Of a stretch of DNA of 64,000 bases, positions 24,574-32,474 are shown one piece after another. The DNA is from Hymenobacter gelipurpurascens. Lineage in GTDB: Bacteria > Bacteroidota > Bacteroidia > Cytophagales > Hymenobacteraceae. Made by a program: the position numbers and the translations under genes. Below the pieces are notes generated by a model. That model was not told the DNA's origin, made no database searches, and saw only the letters and a list, made by a program, of their open reading frames with translations. Every line of letters begins with the position of its first letter. Position 1 is the stretch's first letter. Location of the stretch: assembly GCF_900187375.1 (NCBI RefSeq), contig NZ_FYEW01000003.1, forward strand, positions 372,001 to 436,000, given 5' to 3'.

Positions 24574-25245
24574 CTAGAACTTAATGCCGAGGTCCAGGGC
24601 GACTTCGCTATTCTTGAAGCTCACTTCCGAGAAGTTGCGCTGCTTATTGTAGTACTTCTCTACGTTTAGCAGGCCGCGGTGGTAGCTCACGCCCGCGAAT
24701 AGCTTCGTGCTTTGGCCCATCTGATATTCGGTGCCGAAGCCGAGGAGCACGGCTGCATCGGGCGTGATGACGTGGTCGAGGGCTTTGGATTCTTTGCTGG
24801 TCGTGGGGTCGATGTAGCGCTTGCTGCCATCGATTTTGGCCGCAATGGCGCCGCCTACCGTGCCGCCGAGCTGGAAGTAGAGCTTGGTATCGGTGGCAAT
24901 ATCATTGGTGAACAGCTTCACCGTTACAGGAATTTCGAGGTACTGCACCCCGATTTTCTGCTCTACCCGCTTGCTGGTGGTGGGGTCGAGGAACAGAATC
25001 TTACCGCCTTTGCCCGCGAGCTGTAGGCCAGTGCTGAAGGCGTAGTTCTGCCCAAAGAAATAATCGACCACAATTCCGCCGCCAAAGCCGACCTTGCTGC
25101 CGTTTTTCTGGAAGCCTGTTTGTGTGGGCGAATCAACGCGCAGGCTGGTGATGGAAGGCGAAACCTTGAGGCCTATTTCAACTTGGGCGGATGCAGCCCC
25201 GGCAGAAGCGCCTATGCAGGCGAGGGCGAGCAGTGCTTTTTTCAT
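24574..25245 (-). CDS. PorT-like outer-membrane beta-barrel protein
   Basis: The 223-residue product has a signal peptide (KKALLALACIGASAGAASAQ) and alternating strands typical of the 8-strand OMP_b-brl_2 family: IGLKVSPSITSLRV, GFGGGIVVDYFFGQNYAFSTGLQL, VQYLEIPVTVKLF, LYFQLGGTVGGAIAA, and a last strand EVALDLGIKF ending in Phe, as barrel-assembly signals do. Its role is unknown. It is more distant from the five barrel genes at 57.4-61.4 kb than they are from each other. Its stop TAG lies in TAGGCCAG. It diverges from gldB. Confidence 0.8.
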   Translation of the reverse strand: MKKALLALACIGASAGAASAQVEIGLKVSPSITSLRVDSPTQTGFQKNGSKVGFGGGIVVDYFFGQNYAFSTGLQLAGKGGKILFLDPTTSKRVEQKIGVQYLEIPVTVKLFTNDIATDTKLYFQLGGTVGGAIAAKIDGSKRYIDPTTSKESKALDHVITPDAAVLLGFGTEYQMGQSTKLFAGVSYHRGLLNVEKYYNKQRNFSEVSFKNSEVALDLGIKF

Positions 25246-25334
25246 ATCAAATGCAGAAGTACGGTGAGCAAAACACGAAAGACAGCCGCCTGCCGTTTCG
25301 TTTTGGCTAATTTCGCCATAAATATAAAAGCGTG

Positions 25335-26363
25335 ATGCACATTCCTGTCCGTATGCGCCCCTGGCTGGCGGTTGCTCTGAGCCTAACGATGCTGGCTCTG
25401 CCCAATTGTACCTCTAAAACGGAGAAGTGCGAATTGAACCCGGAAGTAGCCAAAATAGCCGTGTCCGTGCAGGTGGAGCGCCTGGAAAAGCCGTATTTCC
25501 AGATTAAGACGCCTGCTGATGCCGAGCAGTTTATTAAACAGCACCCGCTTTTTGCTCGGCAGTTTTTACAAAGTAGCCAGTATCCTCCCGGCATGCTTGG
25601 GGCTACACTTGCCCGTTTGGCTACCAATACCGAACTACGTAAGCTCGGCTACCAAGCCGATACTACGTTTCAGACGGATAAGCTGAACGTTGAGTTGAAG
25701 CAGCTATTTCAGCACATCAAGTACTACTTCCCTGATTTCCAGATTCCGCCGGTAAAAACCTTTGTGAGCGGTTTGAGCCAGGATCTGTCCGTTAGTGACA
25801 GTTTGCTGGTTATCAGCACCGATTTTTTCATCGGACCGAAAGCAGCTTGGCGACCCAAGGTACCGCAGTACATACTGCGGCGCTATACCAAACCCCATGC
25901 CCTACCAATGGTGGCGCTTTCTATCAGCAGCAAATACAATCAGAAGCAGACAACCAACCAAACCATGCTCGGCGAGATGGTGCAGTTCGGGAAGGCGCTG
26001 TATTTCGCGGAGAAGGTGCTGCCCTGCACGCCCGACTCACTGCTGATTGGATACACCAATAAGGAAATAGCCGGCGTGGCCTTCAATGAAGGCAAGATTT
26101 GGGCGTACTTCATCGAGAAAAACCTACTGTATAATACAGCACCGTTCACCATTCAAAAGTACGTGGGCGAGCGGCCCAACATTCCGGAAATCGATAAAAC
26201 CTGCCCCGGTAGGGTAGGGGCCTGGGTGGGCTGGCAGATAGTGCGCAAGTATATGGCCGAGCACCCCAACGTGACCCTGAAGCAGCTAATGGCCGAAAAG
26301 AACGCCCAACATATCCTCAACGACTCAAAGTATCGGCCCAAGCCACGCCGAGCTGAGCGCTAG
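25335..26363 (+). CDS. gldB: Gliding motility lipoprotein GldB
   Basis: GldB is a lipoprotein essential for gliding in Flavobacterium. The 342-residue protein has a signal ending LALPNC (Cys25), then the family regions: LEKPYFQIKTPADAEQFIKQHPLFARQFL, HIKYYFPDFQIPPVKTFVSGLSQDL, LLVISTDFFIGPKAAWRPKVPQYILRRY, MVQFGKALYFAEKVLP and IGYTNKEIAG. The distribution fits DUF2268-like GldB proteins throughout. A GTG lies just before the ATG at 25335. A second Met (25353) gives a more compact signal. gldC, often next to gldB, is not here. The stop TAG is in TAGGCCACTT. Confidence 0.88.
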   Translation: MHIPVRMRPWLAVALSLTMLALPNCTSKTEKCELNPEVAKIAVSVQVERLEKPYFQIKTPADAEQFIKQHPLFARQFLQSSQYPPGMLGATLARLATNTELRKLGYQADTTFQTDKLNVELKQLFQHIKYYFPDFQIPPVKTFVSGLSQDLSVSDSLLVISTDFFIGPKAAWRPKVPQYILRRYTKPHALPMVALSISSKYNQKQTTNQTMLGEMVQFGKALYFAEKVLPCTPDSLLIGYTNKEIAGVAFNEGKIWAYFIEKNLLYNTAPFTIQKYVGERPNIPEIDKTCPGRVGAWVGWQIVRKYMAEHPNVTLKQLMAEKNAQHILNDSKYRPKPRRAER

Positions 26364-26418
26364 GCCACTTCAGGAAGCGGCGTTGCCTTTTTCTCCCTCC
26401 CGGTTACCTTGACTGCTT

Positions 26419-27624
26419 GTGCATATTGCCGTCTTCAGCCAGTACCACACCAACCCCGACTGTCCCGCGACTAGTCGGCATTACTCGCTGCTGAAGTATA
26501 TTGCCAAAACCCACCGCGTCACGCTCATTACTACGCGCACCTGGGAGGCGCAACGTCTCACCCAGCACTATCCGTGGCTGCCGGAAGGTGTAGAAATGCG
26601 CGCAGCGGAAGTGGCCTACGAGAACCGGATGGGCGTTGCCCGGCGCATTCTCTCCTTCGGGCAGTATGCGGCATATGCGCTCCGGGAAGGGCTGCGCATG
26701 GATAAGCCCGACGTTATCTGGGGCATCAGTACGCCGCTCACGGCCGCATGGGCAGCGGCGCAGGTAGCTCGTTTGCGCCACGTACCGTGGGTGTTTGAAG
26801 TGCAGGACTTATGGCCGTCTTTCCCCATTGCCATGGGCGCTGTGCCAAGCCGATTTGCGCAGCAGCGCTTGTTTGCCCTCGAAAAAAGCTTGTACAAATC
26901 GGCAGCGCATATTCTGCCGCTTTCCCCCGATATGACGGCCTACGTGCGGGGCCTAGGCCTACCTGAAAGCAAACTCACTACCGTCTGGAACGGTACGGAC
27001 CTGGATCTAGCGGACCAGGCTACGCCGGAAATGGCAGAGGCGCTACGCAAGGAACACAACCTAGTAGGCCACCGGGTGGTGCTCTATGCCGGTACGTTTG
27101 GGCGGGCCAACGATATTCCGACACTGATTGCGGCGGCTGAGCTTTTGGCGTCTCGTATGCCCGATGTAGTGTGGCTGTTCATGGGCCACGGCTATGATGA
27201 GCCACGGCTGCAGGAAGCAGCTGCGCGGTGCTCGGCTATTCGGCTGGTGCCGCCACAGCCCCGCCACGCAGTGTTCACGTGGTTTAAACTGGCGAACCTA
27301 TCAGTAGTATCATTTCTAGGCCTGCCGGTGCTGGATACGAACTCGCCCGCTAAGTTCTATGATAGCCTGGCCGTCGGGACGCCGGTCATCGTCACCAACC
27401 AAGGCTGGACGAAAGCTCTTCTGGAGAAGCACAGGTGTGGCTGGTATTCGCCGGCAAGTGATGCGGCGGCTCTGGCTGCCCGCGTTGAAGAAGTGCTGCA
27501 GCAGCCAGAGCAATTACAAGCAGCCAGCAAAGCGGGAAAGCAAGTGGCCTACGAGCAGTTCGACCGGCAGCAGATAGCCGCTACTTTGCAACGGATTCTG
27601 GAGCAGGCAGCAAGTAAGTTGTAA
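26419..27624 (+). CDS. Family 4 glycosyltransferase (WbuB-like)
   Basis: The 401-residue GT-B enzyme likely transfers a sugar in surface polysaccharide or lipid glycan synthesis. Features: the N-terminal Rossmann start MHIAVFSQYHTNPDCPATSRHYSLLKYI, DVIWGISTPLTAAWAA, VPWVFEVQDLWPSFPIAMGAV, LPLSPDMTAYV, and the donor-site strand VVLYAGTFGRANDIPTLIAAAELL, then DTNSPAKFYDSLAVGTPVIVTNQG with the nucleotide-sugar binding region. The start is GTG at 26419. It stands alone, with no other polysaccharide genes nearby, and converges with nth. Confidence 0.85.
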   Translation: MHIAVFSQYHTNPDCPATSRHYSLLKYIAKTHRVTLITTRTWEAQRLTQHYPWLPEGVEMRAAEVAYENRMGVARRILSFGQYAAYALREGLRMDKPDVIWGISTPLTAAWAAAQVARLRHVPWVFEVQDLWPSFPIAMGAVPSRFAQQRLFALEKSLYKSAAHILPLSPDMTAYVRGLGLPESKLTTVWNGTDLDLADQATPEMAEALRKEHNLVGHRVVLYAGTFGRANDIPTLIAAAELLASRMPDVVWLFMGHGYDEPRLQEAAARCSAIRLVPPQPRHAVFTWFKLANLSVVSFLGLPVLDTNSPAKFYDSLAVGTPVIVTNQGWTKALLEKHRCGWYSPASDAAALAARVEEVLQQPEQLQAASKAGKQVAYEQFDRQQIAATLQRILEQAASKL

Positions 27625-27661
27625 GCCAACTGGTTTTGTGCTCCCTATGACTACTTATAGA

Positions 27662-28381
27662 CTAAGTTGTGCTCTTTGATTTTGGAAGATCAGTGTCAGT
27701 AACAGCCGGAAGTGCTTTTGGAGCCAGTTTAGCGGTTTTCGCAACCACATCGGCATAGTACTTACACCAATCTTTCAGAGGGCAAATGGCGCATTTGGGC
27801 TGGCGGGCTACGCAGATGTAGCGGCCGTGTAGTATAAGCCAGTGATGCGCTTTTGGGATAAGGGCTTCTGGGATGTAGCGCACCAATTCCTTCTCCACGG
27901 CCAGCGGCGTGGTAGCTGTCCGTGACACTAGGCCTAGCCGGTGCGAAACCCGGAATACGTGGGTATCTACAGCCATAGCGGGCTGGTTGTAAATCACGGA
28001 AACCACCACGTTGGCCGTTTTGCGGCCTACGCCCGGCAAGCGCTGCAGCTCCTCAATAGTGCTGGGCACTTCGCCCCCAAAATCACTCACCAGCAAACGT
28101 CCTAGGCCTGAGAGATGCTTGGCCTTGTTATTCGGGTAGGAAACGCTCCGAATAAAGGGAAATACTTCCTCGGGCGTGGCGGCCGCCAAGTGCTCGGGCG
28201 TCGGAAATTGCTCGAGCAGCGTCGGCATAATCTGGTTTACGCGCTTGTCGGTGCACTGGGCGCTAAGCACCACGGCTACGATGAGCTCGTAGGGGTTGGA
28301 GTACACCAGTTCCGTTTCCGGCTCAGGGAAGTTCTGGGTGAAATACTCTAGGAAGTGGCGGAACCGTTCTGGTTTGCGCAT
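27662..28381 (-). CDS. nth: Endonuclease III
   Basis: Nth excises oxidised pyrimidines and nicks the abasic site. The 239-residue protein has the helix-hairpin-helix LPGVGRKTANVV with catalytic Lys near 120, catalytic Asp in AVDTHVFRVSHRLG (about 138) and the iron-sulfur cysteines CVARQPKCAICPLKDWC (about 188-204). A polar extension of about 30 residues follows the cluster (AKTAKLAPKALPAVTDTDLPKSKSTT). It converges on the glycosyltransferase gene. With mutY it is the second base-excision glycosylase in the window. Confidence 0.96.
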   Translation of the reverse strand: MRKPERFRHFLEYFTQNFPEPETELVYSNPYELIVAVVLSAQCTDKRVNQIMPTLLEQFPTPEHLAAATPEEVFPFIRSVSYPNNKAKHLSGLGRLLVSDFGGEVPSTIEELQRLPGVGRKTANVVVSVIYNQPAMAVDTHVFRVSHRLGLVSRTATTPLAVEKELVRYIPEALIPKAHHWLILHGRYICVARQPKCAICPLKDWCKYYADVVAKTAKLAPKALPAVTDTDLPKSKSTT

Positions 28382-28424
28382 ACGGCAGGCAAGACAAGGA
28401 AGTCACAAAGAAAGCGCAAAAACA

Positions 28425-28491
28425 CGTCATCCTGCGCCCCACGAGAGCCACCCCGATAAGGAGCAGATAAATCGTGAAACGCAGGATGACG
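28425..28491. repeat. REP-like short inverted repeat
   Basis: CGTCATCCTGCG (28425-28436) and CGCAGGATGACG (28480-28491) are perfect 12-bp arms 43 bases apart, with the same GTCAT-CCTG ends as the longer repeat at 54775-54873. Confidence 0.6.
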
Positions 28492-28510
28492 ATTGGTTTC
28501 CCTTTTTCTC

Positions 28511-28741
28511 TTATCCCGCTTTCAGGAACGTGCGGGAATACTGCAGGATAGAATCAGTAGCTCGTTGGCTGGGCTTGCGCTGCACACCATCGAGCAGGCG
28601 CTGGGCCAGGAGCATATCGGCGCAGGTAGCGGCCAGCTCGGGGTCGTGCTGCAACGACTGTTCTACTTCTTGTTGTTGATCAGCCGGCAATTCGTTGTAT
28701 ACGTACCGGAGCAGTTTCTCTTGGGGTAAGGTTTTGATCAT
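28511..28741 (-). CDS. Small putative anti-sigma-like protein without zinc ligands
   Basis: The 76-residue product MIKTLPQEKLLRYVYNELPADQQQEVEQSLQHDPELAATC resembles the N-terminal helical domain of zinc-finger anti-sigma factors (leucine pattern plus the YNEL...EVE..L..DPEL segment). It lacks the HxxxCxxC ligands and any membrane helix. Its gene overlaps the 3' end of the ECF sigma factor gene by 62 bases in another frame, so the two are translated as a unit. A role in holding the sigma factor is inferred from context. Confidence 0.65.
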   Translation of the reverse strand: MIKTLPQEKLLRYVYNELPADQQQEVEQSLQHDPELAATCADMLLAQRLLDGVQRKPSQRATDSILQYSRTFLKAG

Positions 28742-29315
28742 AGAAAACGGGTTGTGCGGCCATCTTCTTCCGCAGGTTGATGAGCGCGTAGCGCATACGC
28801 CCTAACGCAGTATTAATGCTCACCCCCGTCGCGTCGGCAATTTCCTGAAAGCTCATGTCGCCGTAATGACGCATGATCAGGACCTCTTTCTGCGCCGTGG
28901 GCAGCTCCTGAATCAGTTCCCGAAGCCGCGCGTGAGTTTCCTCCCGCGTAAGAGCGGCTTCGGCACCCTCTTCTGCCAACGACAACGAGTTAAAGGCGTG
29001 ACTTGTTGTGTCTAAGTTCAATAATGGGCTACGTTTTTCCCGACGGAAAAAATCAATGGCCAGATTGTGGGCAATACGGCAGATCCAGGAAGAAAATTTT
29101 CCTTCCTCATTATACCGCCCGCTTTTCATGGTATGGATGGCCTTGATGAAGGTATCCTGCAACAGGTCGTCCGCCACATCCTCATCGCGCACGATGAGCA
29201 TGATAGTAGTGTAAACCCGGGTTTTATGACGTTCGAGCAGGTGAGCAAAAGCTTCTTCCTGGCCGGCAATGTAAAGCGAAATCAGAGCGGAATCGCTCGG
29301 CTGTATGGTTTCCAT
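28680..29315 (-). CDS. ECF-type RNA polymerase sigma factor
   Basis: This sigma-70-family protein (211 residues) has region 2 (EAFAHLLERHKTRVYTTIMLIVRDEDVADDLLQDTFIKAI then GKFSSWICRIAHNLAIDFFRREKR) and region 4 (LRELIQELPTAQKEVLIMRHYGDMSFQEIADATGVSINTALGRMRYAL) joined by a linker of about 40 residues. After region 4 there is a tail of about 28 residues. It directs transcription of an unknown regulon. The downstream gene encodes a small putative partner and overlaps it by 62 bases. A promoter lies at 29418-29448. Confidence 0.92.
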   Translation of the reverse strand: METIQPSDSALISLYIAGQEEAFAHLLERHKTRVYTTIMLIVRDEDVADDLLQDTFIKAIHTMKSGRYNEEGKFSSWICRIAHNLAIDFFRREKRSPLLNLDTTSHAFNSLSLAEEGAEAALTREETHARLRELIQELPTAQKEVLIMRHYGDMSFQEIADATGVSINTALGRMRYALINLRKKMAAQPVFYDQNLTPRETAPVRIQRIAG

Positions 29316-29417
29316 AAAGGCTACGAGAATATAGGGGACGTAGAGCTTTAGGCCATAGAGTGCAGTTGCCGGTGAGAACTATAGATGAAGTAAGAATGAA
29401 GCGAGGCTTGCTAAAAC

Positions 29418-29448
29418 CAAATGTAGAAAACTGCAAGCCGAAACACAA
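29418..29448 (-). promoter_or_regulatory. Promoter of the ECF sigma factor gene
   Basis: On the minus strand TTG (29446-29448), a 20-base spacer and TACATTTG (29418-29425) match the Bacteroidota housekeeping promoter. The leader would be about 95 bases. Confidence 0.6.
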
Positions 29449-29580
29449 TGGAAAAATTATAAGAGGAGAAAATATTTTTACTATTTGGAAACCAAAGAAT
29501 TAAGTATTTAAAATATCCTATTTATTGTTTCAATGAAGTTGGTTTTCCTCTGATTATCAGAAAATAAAACTGCTTCAACA
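29449..29580. other. AT-rich intergenic island
   Basis: This stretch is visibly poorer in GC than its surroundings (for example AATATTTTTACTATTTGG, TATTTAAAATATCC). I see no gene or long repeat. It may hold upstream promoter elements of the sigma factor gene. Confidence 0.4.
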
Positions 29581-29585
29581 CAAAA

Positions 29586-29607
29586 AAAGCCCGTCGGAAC
29601 GGGCTTT
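29586..29607 (-). terminator. Terminator of the DUF6799-like gene
   Basis: AAAGCCCGT and ACGGGCTTT form the stem, and the minus strand continues with TTTT, 24 bases after the stop at 29631. Confidence 0.8.
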
Positions 29608-29630
29608 CGTGAGTAGGACTTGGTAGTGGC

Positions 29631-30215
29631 CTAGGGCTTGAGTTTTGCGTCTATTTCCTGAATCCTGGTATCAAGCGGAGCAGCTTGTGGAGTGGTGCCT
29701 ACCGCGGAGGAAGCTCGCTGATTCAATAGGGTGCTCATCTGTTGCAACATAGCTAGGCGTTCCTCAGTGCGGCGCATAGCAGCCTGCAATTCCGGCGAAG
29801 TAGTTTGGGCAGGAGCGGGCATAGAAATTACAGTAGGCTTGTACCCGGTCACTTTCTCATCGTGGCGTTCAATGGCCTCGGCCGTTTTCATATCGTCGCG
29901 CAGATTCACAATGTCGCCCTGCAGGTTCAGTGCTTTTCCTTCCCCCAGCAACTGGCGGGTGCCGTCTTTGCCCACCATGATACCGTCGGGACGGAGCGTG
30001 GTGCCATTGTTGAACTTCATGGGAGCAGAAAGGCGGCTGGATTGCCCCGCCTGCAAGCGCATCACCACGCCGTTGCGACGGTACGCACCATCTTTCAGAT
30101 CTGCGGTGGTAGTAGTGGCTGTTTGGGCCTGTGCCTGTGCCTGTGCTTGTTGGACCGATGCGAATGCTAGGCCACTACACAGCAGAAAACGAGCGTAAAA
30201 GGAGAAGAAGGACAT
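29631..30215 (-). CDS. Exported DUF6799-like protein
   Basis: The 194-residue product has a signal peptide with a short hexanucleotide repeat coding QAQAQAQ at the cleavage region. The conserved central domain (DLKDGAYRRNGVVMRLQAGQSSRLSAPMKFNNGTTLRPDGIMVGKDGTRQLL) I associate with the DUF6799 proteins of Hymenobacter, recognised from memory. A C-terminal helical part (ELQAAMRRTEERLAMLQQMSTLL) could be a coiled coil. It is probably periplasmic. Stop TAG lies in TAGGCCAC. Confidence 0.6.
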   Translation of the reverse strand: MSFFSFYARFLLCSGLAFASVQQAQAQAQAQTATTTTADLKDGAYRRNGVVMRLQAGQSSRLSAPMKFNNGTTLRPDGIMVGKDGTRQLLGEGKALNLQGDIVNLRDDMKTAEAIERHDEKVTGYKPTVISMPAPAQTTSPELQAAMRRTEERLAMLQQMSTLLNQRASSAVGTTPQAAPLDTRIQEIDAKLKP

Positions 30216-30270
30216 AAGTTGTAGGGAGAGGAGTAGGAGAAACTACGTTGAATAATGCAGAAAGAGAGGG

Positions 30271-30699
30271 CTACACACTCTCAAAATCCTGACGGCGACC
30301 CAGCCAAGCCAGCGCCGGTGTCTCAGCGGTAAACAACCGTACGTGATATTGTTCATTCGAGACGAGCGGCGCGCCATCGGTCTGTTCTACTTCGCTCAGA
30401 TTGGTAGCAGCCAACAGAAAAGCCACATACACGCGCCGGCCCAGCTGCACAGGCAGGCGCGGCAGAAATTCTGCCAGCACCCATTGCGTATCGTCCTCGG
30501 AGGCGGTACCGCGGGCCCGGACATCCAGCAGCCAGAAATACGCGCGGTGCTCTACAGCGGTGGCCAGCGCCGCCTCATATCCGCGCTGCAGCTCCGGGGC
30601 CGGAATGGGCCGCAGCCACCGGGCCTGCAGAATCTGCAGATCGGGGCGGTAGCGCAGCTCAACGGAATCGGGGGGCGGAAACAGGGCGGAACGCGGCAT
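30271..30699 (-). CDS. Hypothetical STAS/SpoIIAA-like protein
   Basis: The 142-residue product MPRSALFPPPDSVELRYRPDLQIL is cytoplasmic with an alternating alpha/beta pattern: LQILQARWLRPIPAPELQRGYEAALATAV, then YFWLLDVRARGTASEDDTQWVLAEFLPRLP and YVAFLLAATNLSEVEQ. The layout resembles small STAS-like domain proteins found singly in Hymenobacteraceae, but I recognise no precise family. It lies 55 bases before the exported DUF6799-like gene on the same strand. Function is unknown. Confidence 0.55.
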   Translation of the reverse strand: MPRSALFPPPDSVELRYRPDLQILQARWLRPIPAPELQRGYEAALATAVEHRAYFWLLDVRARGTASEDDTQWVLAEFLPRLPVQLGRRVYVAFLLAATNLSEVEQTDGAPLVSNEQYHVRLFTAETPALAWLGRRQDFESV

Positions 30700-30848
30700 C
30701 GGACAGGGGCTTGTAGGTGCAGGGCAGATGGCAATAGGTTTGCTATATACGGCGCTGGGCCCCGAGTGGCCTAGCCTGCCTGACTGGCCTAGCCACGCCC
30801 TGCTGGCGAATATCCCTAAGGTTCAGTTCCTAGGCCAGGGTTTGGCAG

Positions 30849-30856
30849 TACCTTTG
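30849..30856 (+). promoter_or_regulatory. -7 box of the MFS transporter gene
   Basis: TACCTTTG, a full consensus match, stands 31 bases before the transporter's ATG. The -33 element is unclear. Confidence 0.5.
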
Positions 30857-30887
30857 TGCGCGCCGCTGTACCTCTCGGCCTTTTGCT

Positions 30888-32171
30888 ATGTCTGTTTCTG
30901 ATGCGGCCCCGCGCCACGACCCATATGCCGCGCTGCGGATTCCTGATTTTCGCCGATTGATTTCTGCCCGCATCTGCCTCACGGTAGCTACCCGCATTCA
31001 ATACCTGGTAGTAGCCTGGCAGATTTTCAACCTGACCAAAGACCCCCTAGCCCTAGGCCTCATTGGCCTCACGGAAGCCATACCCAGCATTGCGGTTTCC
31101 CTGTACGCCGGCCACCTGGCCGACTCTGTGCGGCGCAAGAACATTATTACTGCCACGGTGGCCGTGCTGGTGCTGTGTGCGGCAGCGCTGGCGTTTTTTG
31201 CTTCTCCGGCGGGCTTGCCGCTGCTAGCGCGCGGCTCTTTCTATACGCTCCCACTTTACAGCATCATCTTCGTGAGCGGCATTGCGCGCGGGTTCCTGGG
31301 GCCGGCGCTGTTTTCGTTTATGCCGCAGCTGCTGCCGAGCCGGGAACGGCTGGCCAATGCCATTACCTGGAACAGCACCACCTACCAGGCCGCGGCGGTG
31401 CTGGGGCCGGCAGCGGGCGGCTACCTCATCGCGCATCTGGGCGTCGGCAACTCCTACCTGGTGGCCACGGTGCTGCTGGCGCTGGCGCTGGTGCAGTTTC
31501 TCCTGATTGCCTCTAGGCCACTTCCGCCGTTGGAGGGCGAGCGGCTAGGCCTGCAAGACAGCGTGCTGAGTGGCCTACGCTTCATCTGGCACAACCAGCT
31601 GGTGCTGGCCGCGCTTTCCCTCGATCTGTTTGCCGTGTTGTTTGGTGGTGCGGTGGCGCTGCTGCCCGTGTTTGCGGTGGATATTCTGAAGGTGGGCGCA
31701 GATGGCCTAGGCCACTTGGAAGCGGCTCCGGCCGTGGGCTCTGTCCTGATGGCTACGGCCCTCACGTATTTTCCGCTGCGTCGTCATGCGGGCCGCAAGC
31801 TGCTCTGGGCCGTGGGCGGATTTGGCCTGGCTACCATCTGCTTTGCGCTGTCTTCTAACTTCTGGCTCTCGTTGTTTTTGCTGTTCCTGACGGGCGTATT
31901 TGATTCCGTCTCCGTGATTGTGCGCTCCACGCTGCTGCATACCTTCACGCCGGAGCACATGAAGGGCCGAGTGTCGGCCGTGAACAATATCTTCATCGGC
32001 TCTTCCAACGAAATCGGCTCCTTTGAGTCGGGCGCCGCCGCAAAACTGCTGGGTGTAATTCCGTCCGTGATTTTTGGAGGCATTATGACTATGCTAGTAG
32101 TAGGCGTCACGGCCCTGAAAGCCGACAAGCTGCGTAAGCTCGACATGACGCCTCAGCCCGTGAAGGCCTAA
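30888..32171 (+). CDS. MFS transporter, EntS-like exporter
   Basis: The 427-residue protein is a 12-helix major facilitator of the EntS group, which exports siderophores or drugs. Seen are the N-terminal PYAALRIPDFRRLISARICLTVATRIQYLVVAWQIF opening, the helix 2-3 loop YAGHLADSVRRKNII (motif A-like DSVRRK), SRERLANAITWNSTTYQAAAVLGPAAGG and the late FDSVSVIVRSTLLHTFTPEHMKGRVSAVNNIFIGSSNEIG segment typical of this group. Substrate is unknown. The stop TAA overlaps a GGCCTA motif. Confidence 0.88.
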   Translation: MSVSDAAPRHDPYAALRIPDFRRLISARICLTVATRIQYLVVAWQIFNLTKDPLALGLIGLTEAIPSIAVSLYAGHLADSVRRKNIITATVAVLVLCAAALAFFASPAGLPLLARGSFYTLPLYSIIFVSGIARGFLGPALFSFMPQLLPSRERLANAITWNSTTYQAAAVLGPAAGGYLIAHLGVGNSYLVATVLLALALVQFLLIASRPLPPLEGERLGLQDSVLSGLRFIWHNQLVLAALSLDLFAVLFGGAVALLPVFAVDILKVGADGLGHLEAAPAVGSVLMATALTYFPLRRHAGRKLLWAVGGFGLATICFALSSNFWLSLFLLFLTGVFDSVSVIVRSTLLHTFTPEHMKGRVSAVNNIFIGSSNEIGSFESGAAAKLLGVIPSVIFGGIMTMLVVGVTALKADKLRKLDMTPQPVKA

Positions 32172-32190
32172 AAGCAGGATGATGTTTCTA

Positions 32191-32240
32191 AAACGCAGAA
32201 GGTCGGCCAACTCCTAAGAGTTGGCCGACCTTCTGCGTTT
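32191..32240 (+). terminator. Terminator of the MFS transporter gene
   Basis: A perfect 23-bp stem, AAACGCAGAAGGTCGGCC... with its complement, around the 4-base loop CTAA, ends in GTTT. Confidence 0.85.
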
Positions 32241-32281
32241 CAACAGTAAGGAGCATCAAAATCAGTTGTTTATAGCACAAA

Positions 32282-32302
32282 TGTGGATAAGTCTGTGGAT
32301 AA
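32282..32302. other. Two perfect DnaA boxes in an AT-rich gap
   Basis: TGTGGATAA occurs at 32282-32290 and again at 32294-32302 in the same orientation with 12-base spacing. Both are exact TTATCCACA boxes on the minus strand. AT-rich DNA follows (GTTGTTAACATATTTTTCG, then GATTTTTACTTGG). The gap 32241-32474 holds no gene. Candidate chromosomal origin, or a DnaA-titrating or DnaA-regulated site. No dnaA or dnaN is in view. Confidence 0.5.
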
Positions 32303-32474
32303 GCCCATAGTTGTTAACATATTTTTCGTAAAAGTCAAGGTTGGACAGCAGCAGATTTTTACTTGGCTCTGTAAATACTGTAAAGCTTGGACGGTGTTGA
32401 AGCGCAACCGTTACCCCAGCCACACCCCAGCACGCGTAGCTCCGCCACCACATGCTAGGCCTATATAATCAACG

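Noticed and set aside
30126..30150. Hexanucleotide repeat in the DUF6799-like gene considered as a phase-variation switch
   Set aside because: The unit is six bases, so copy changes keep the frame and would only alter the QA repeat length.
32262..32453. A 63-codon reverse frame over the DnaA boxes
   Set aside because: It lies in an AT-rich, structure-bearing gap and the product looks random.
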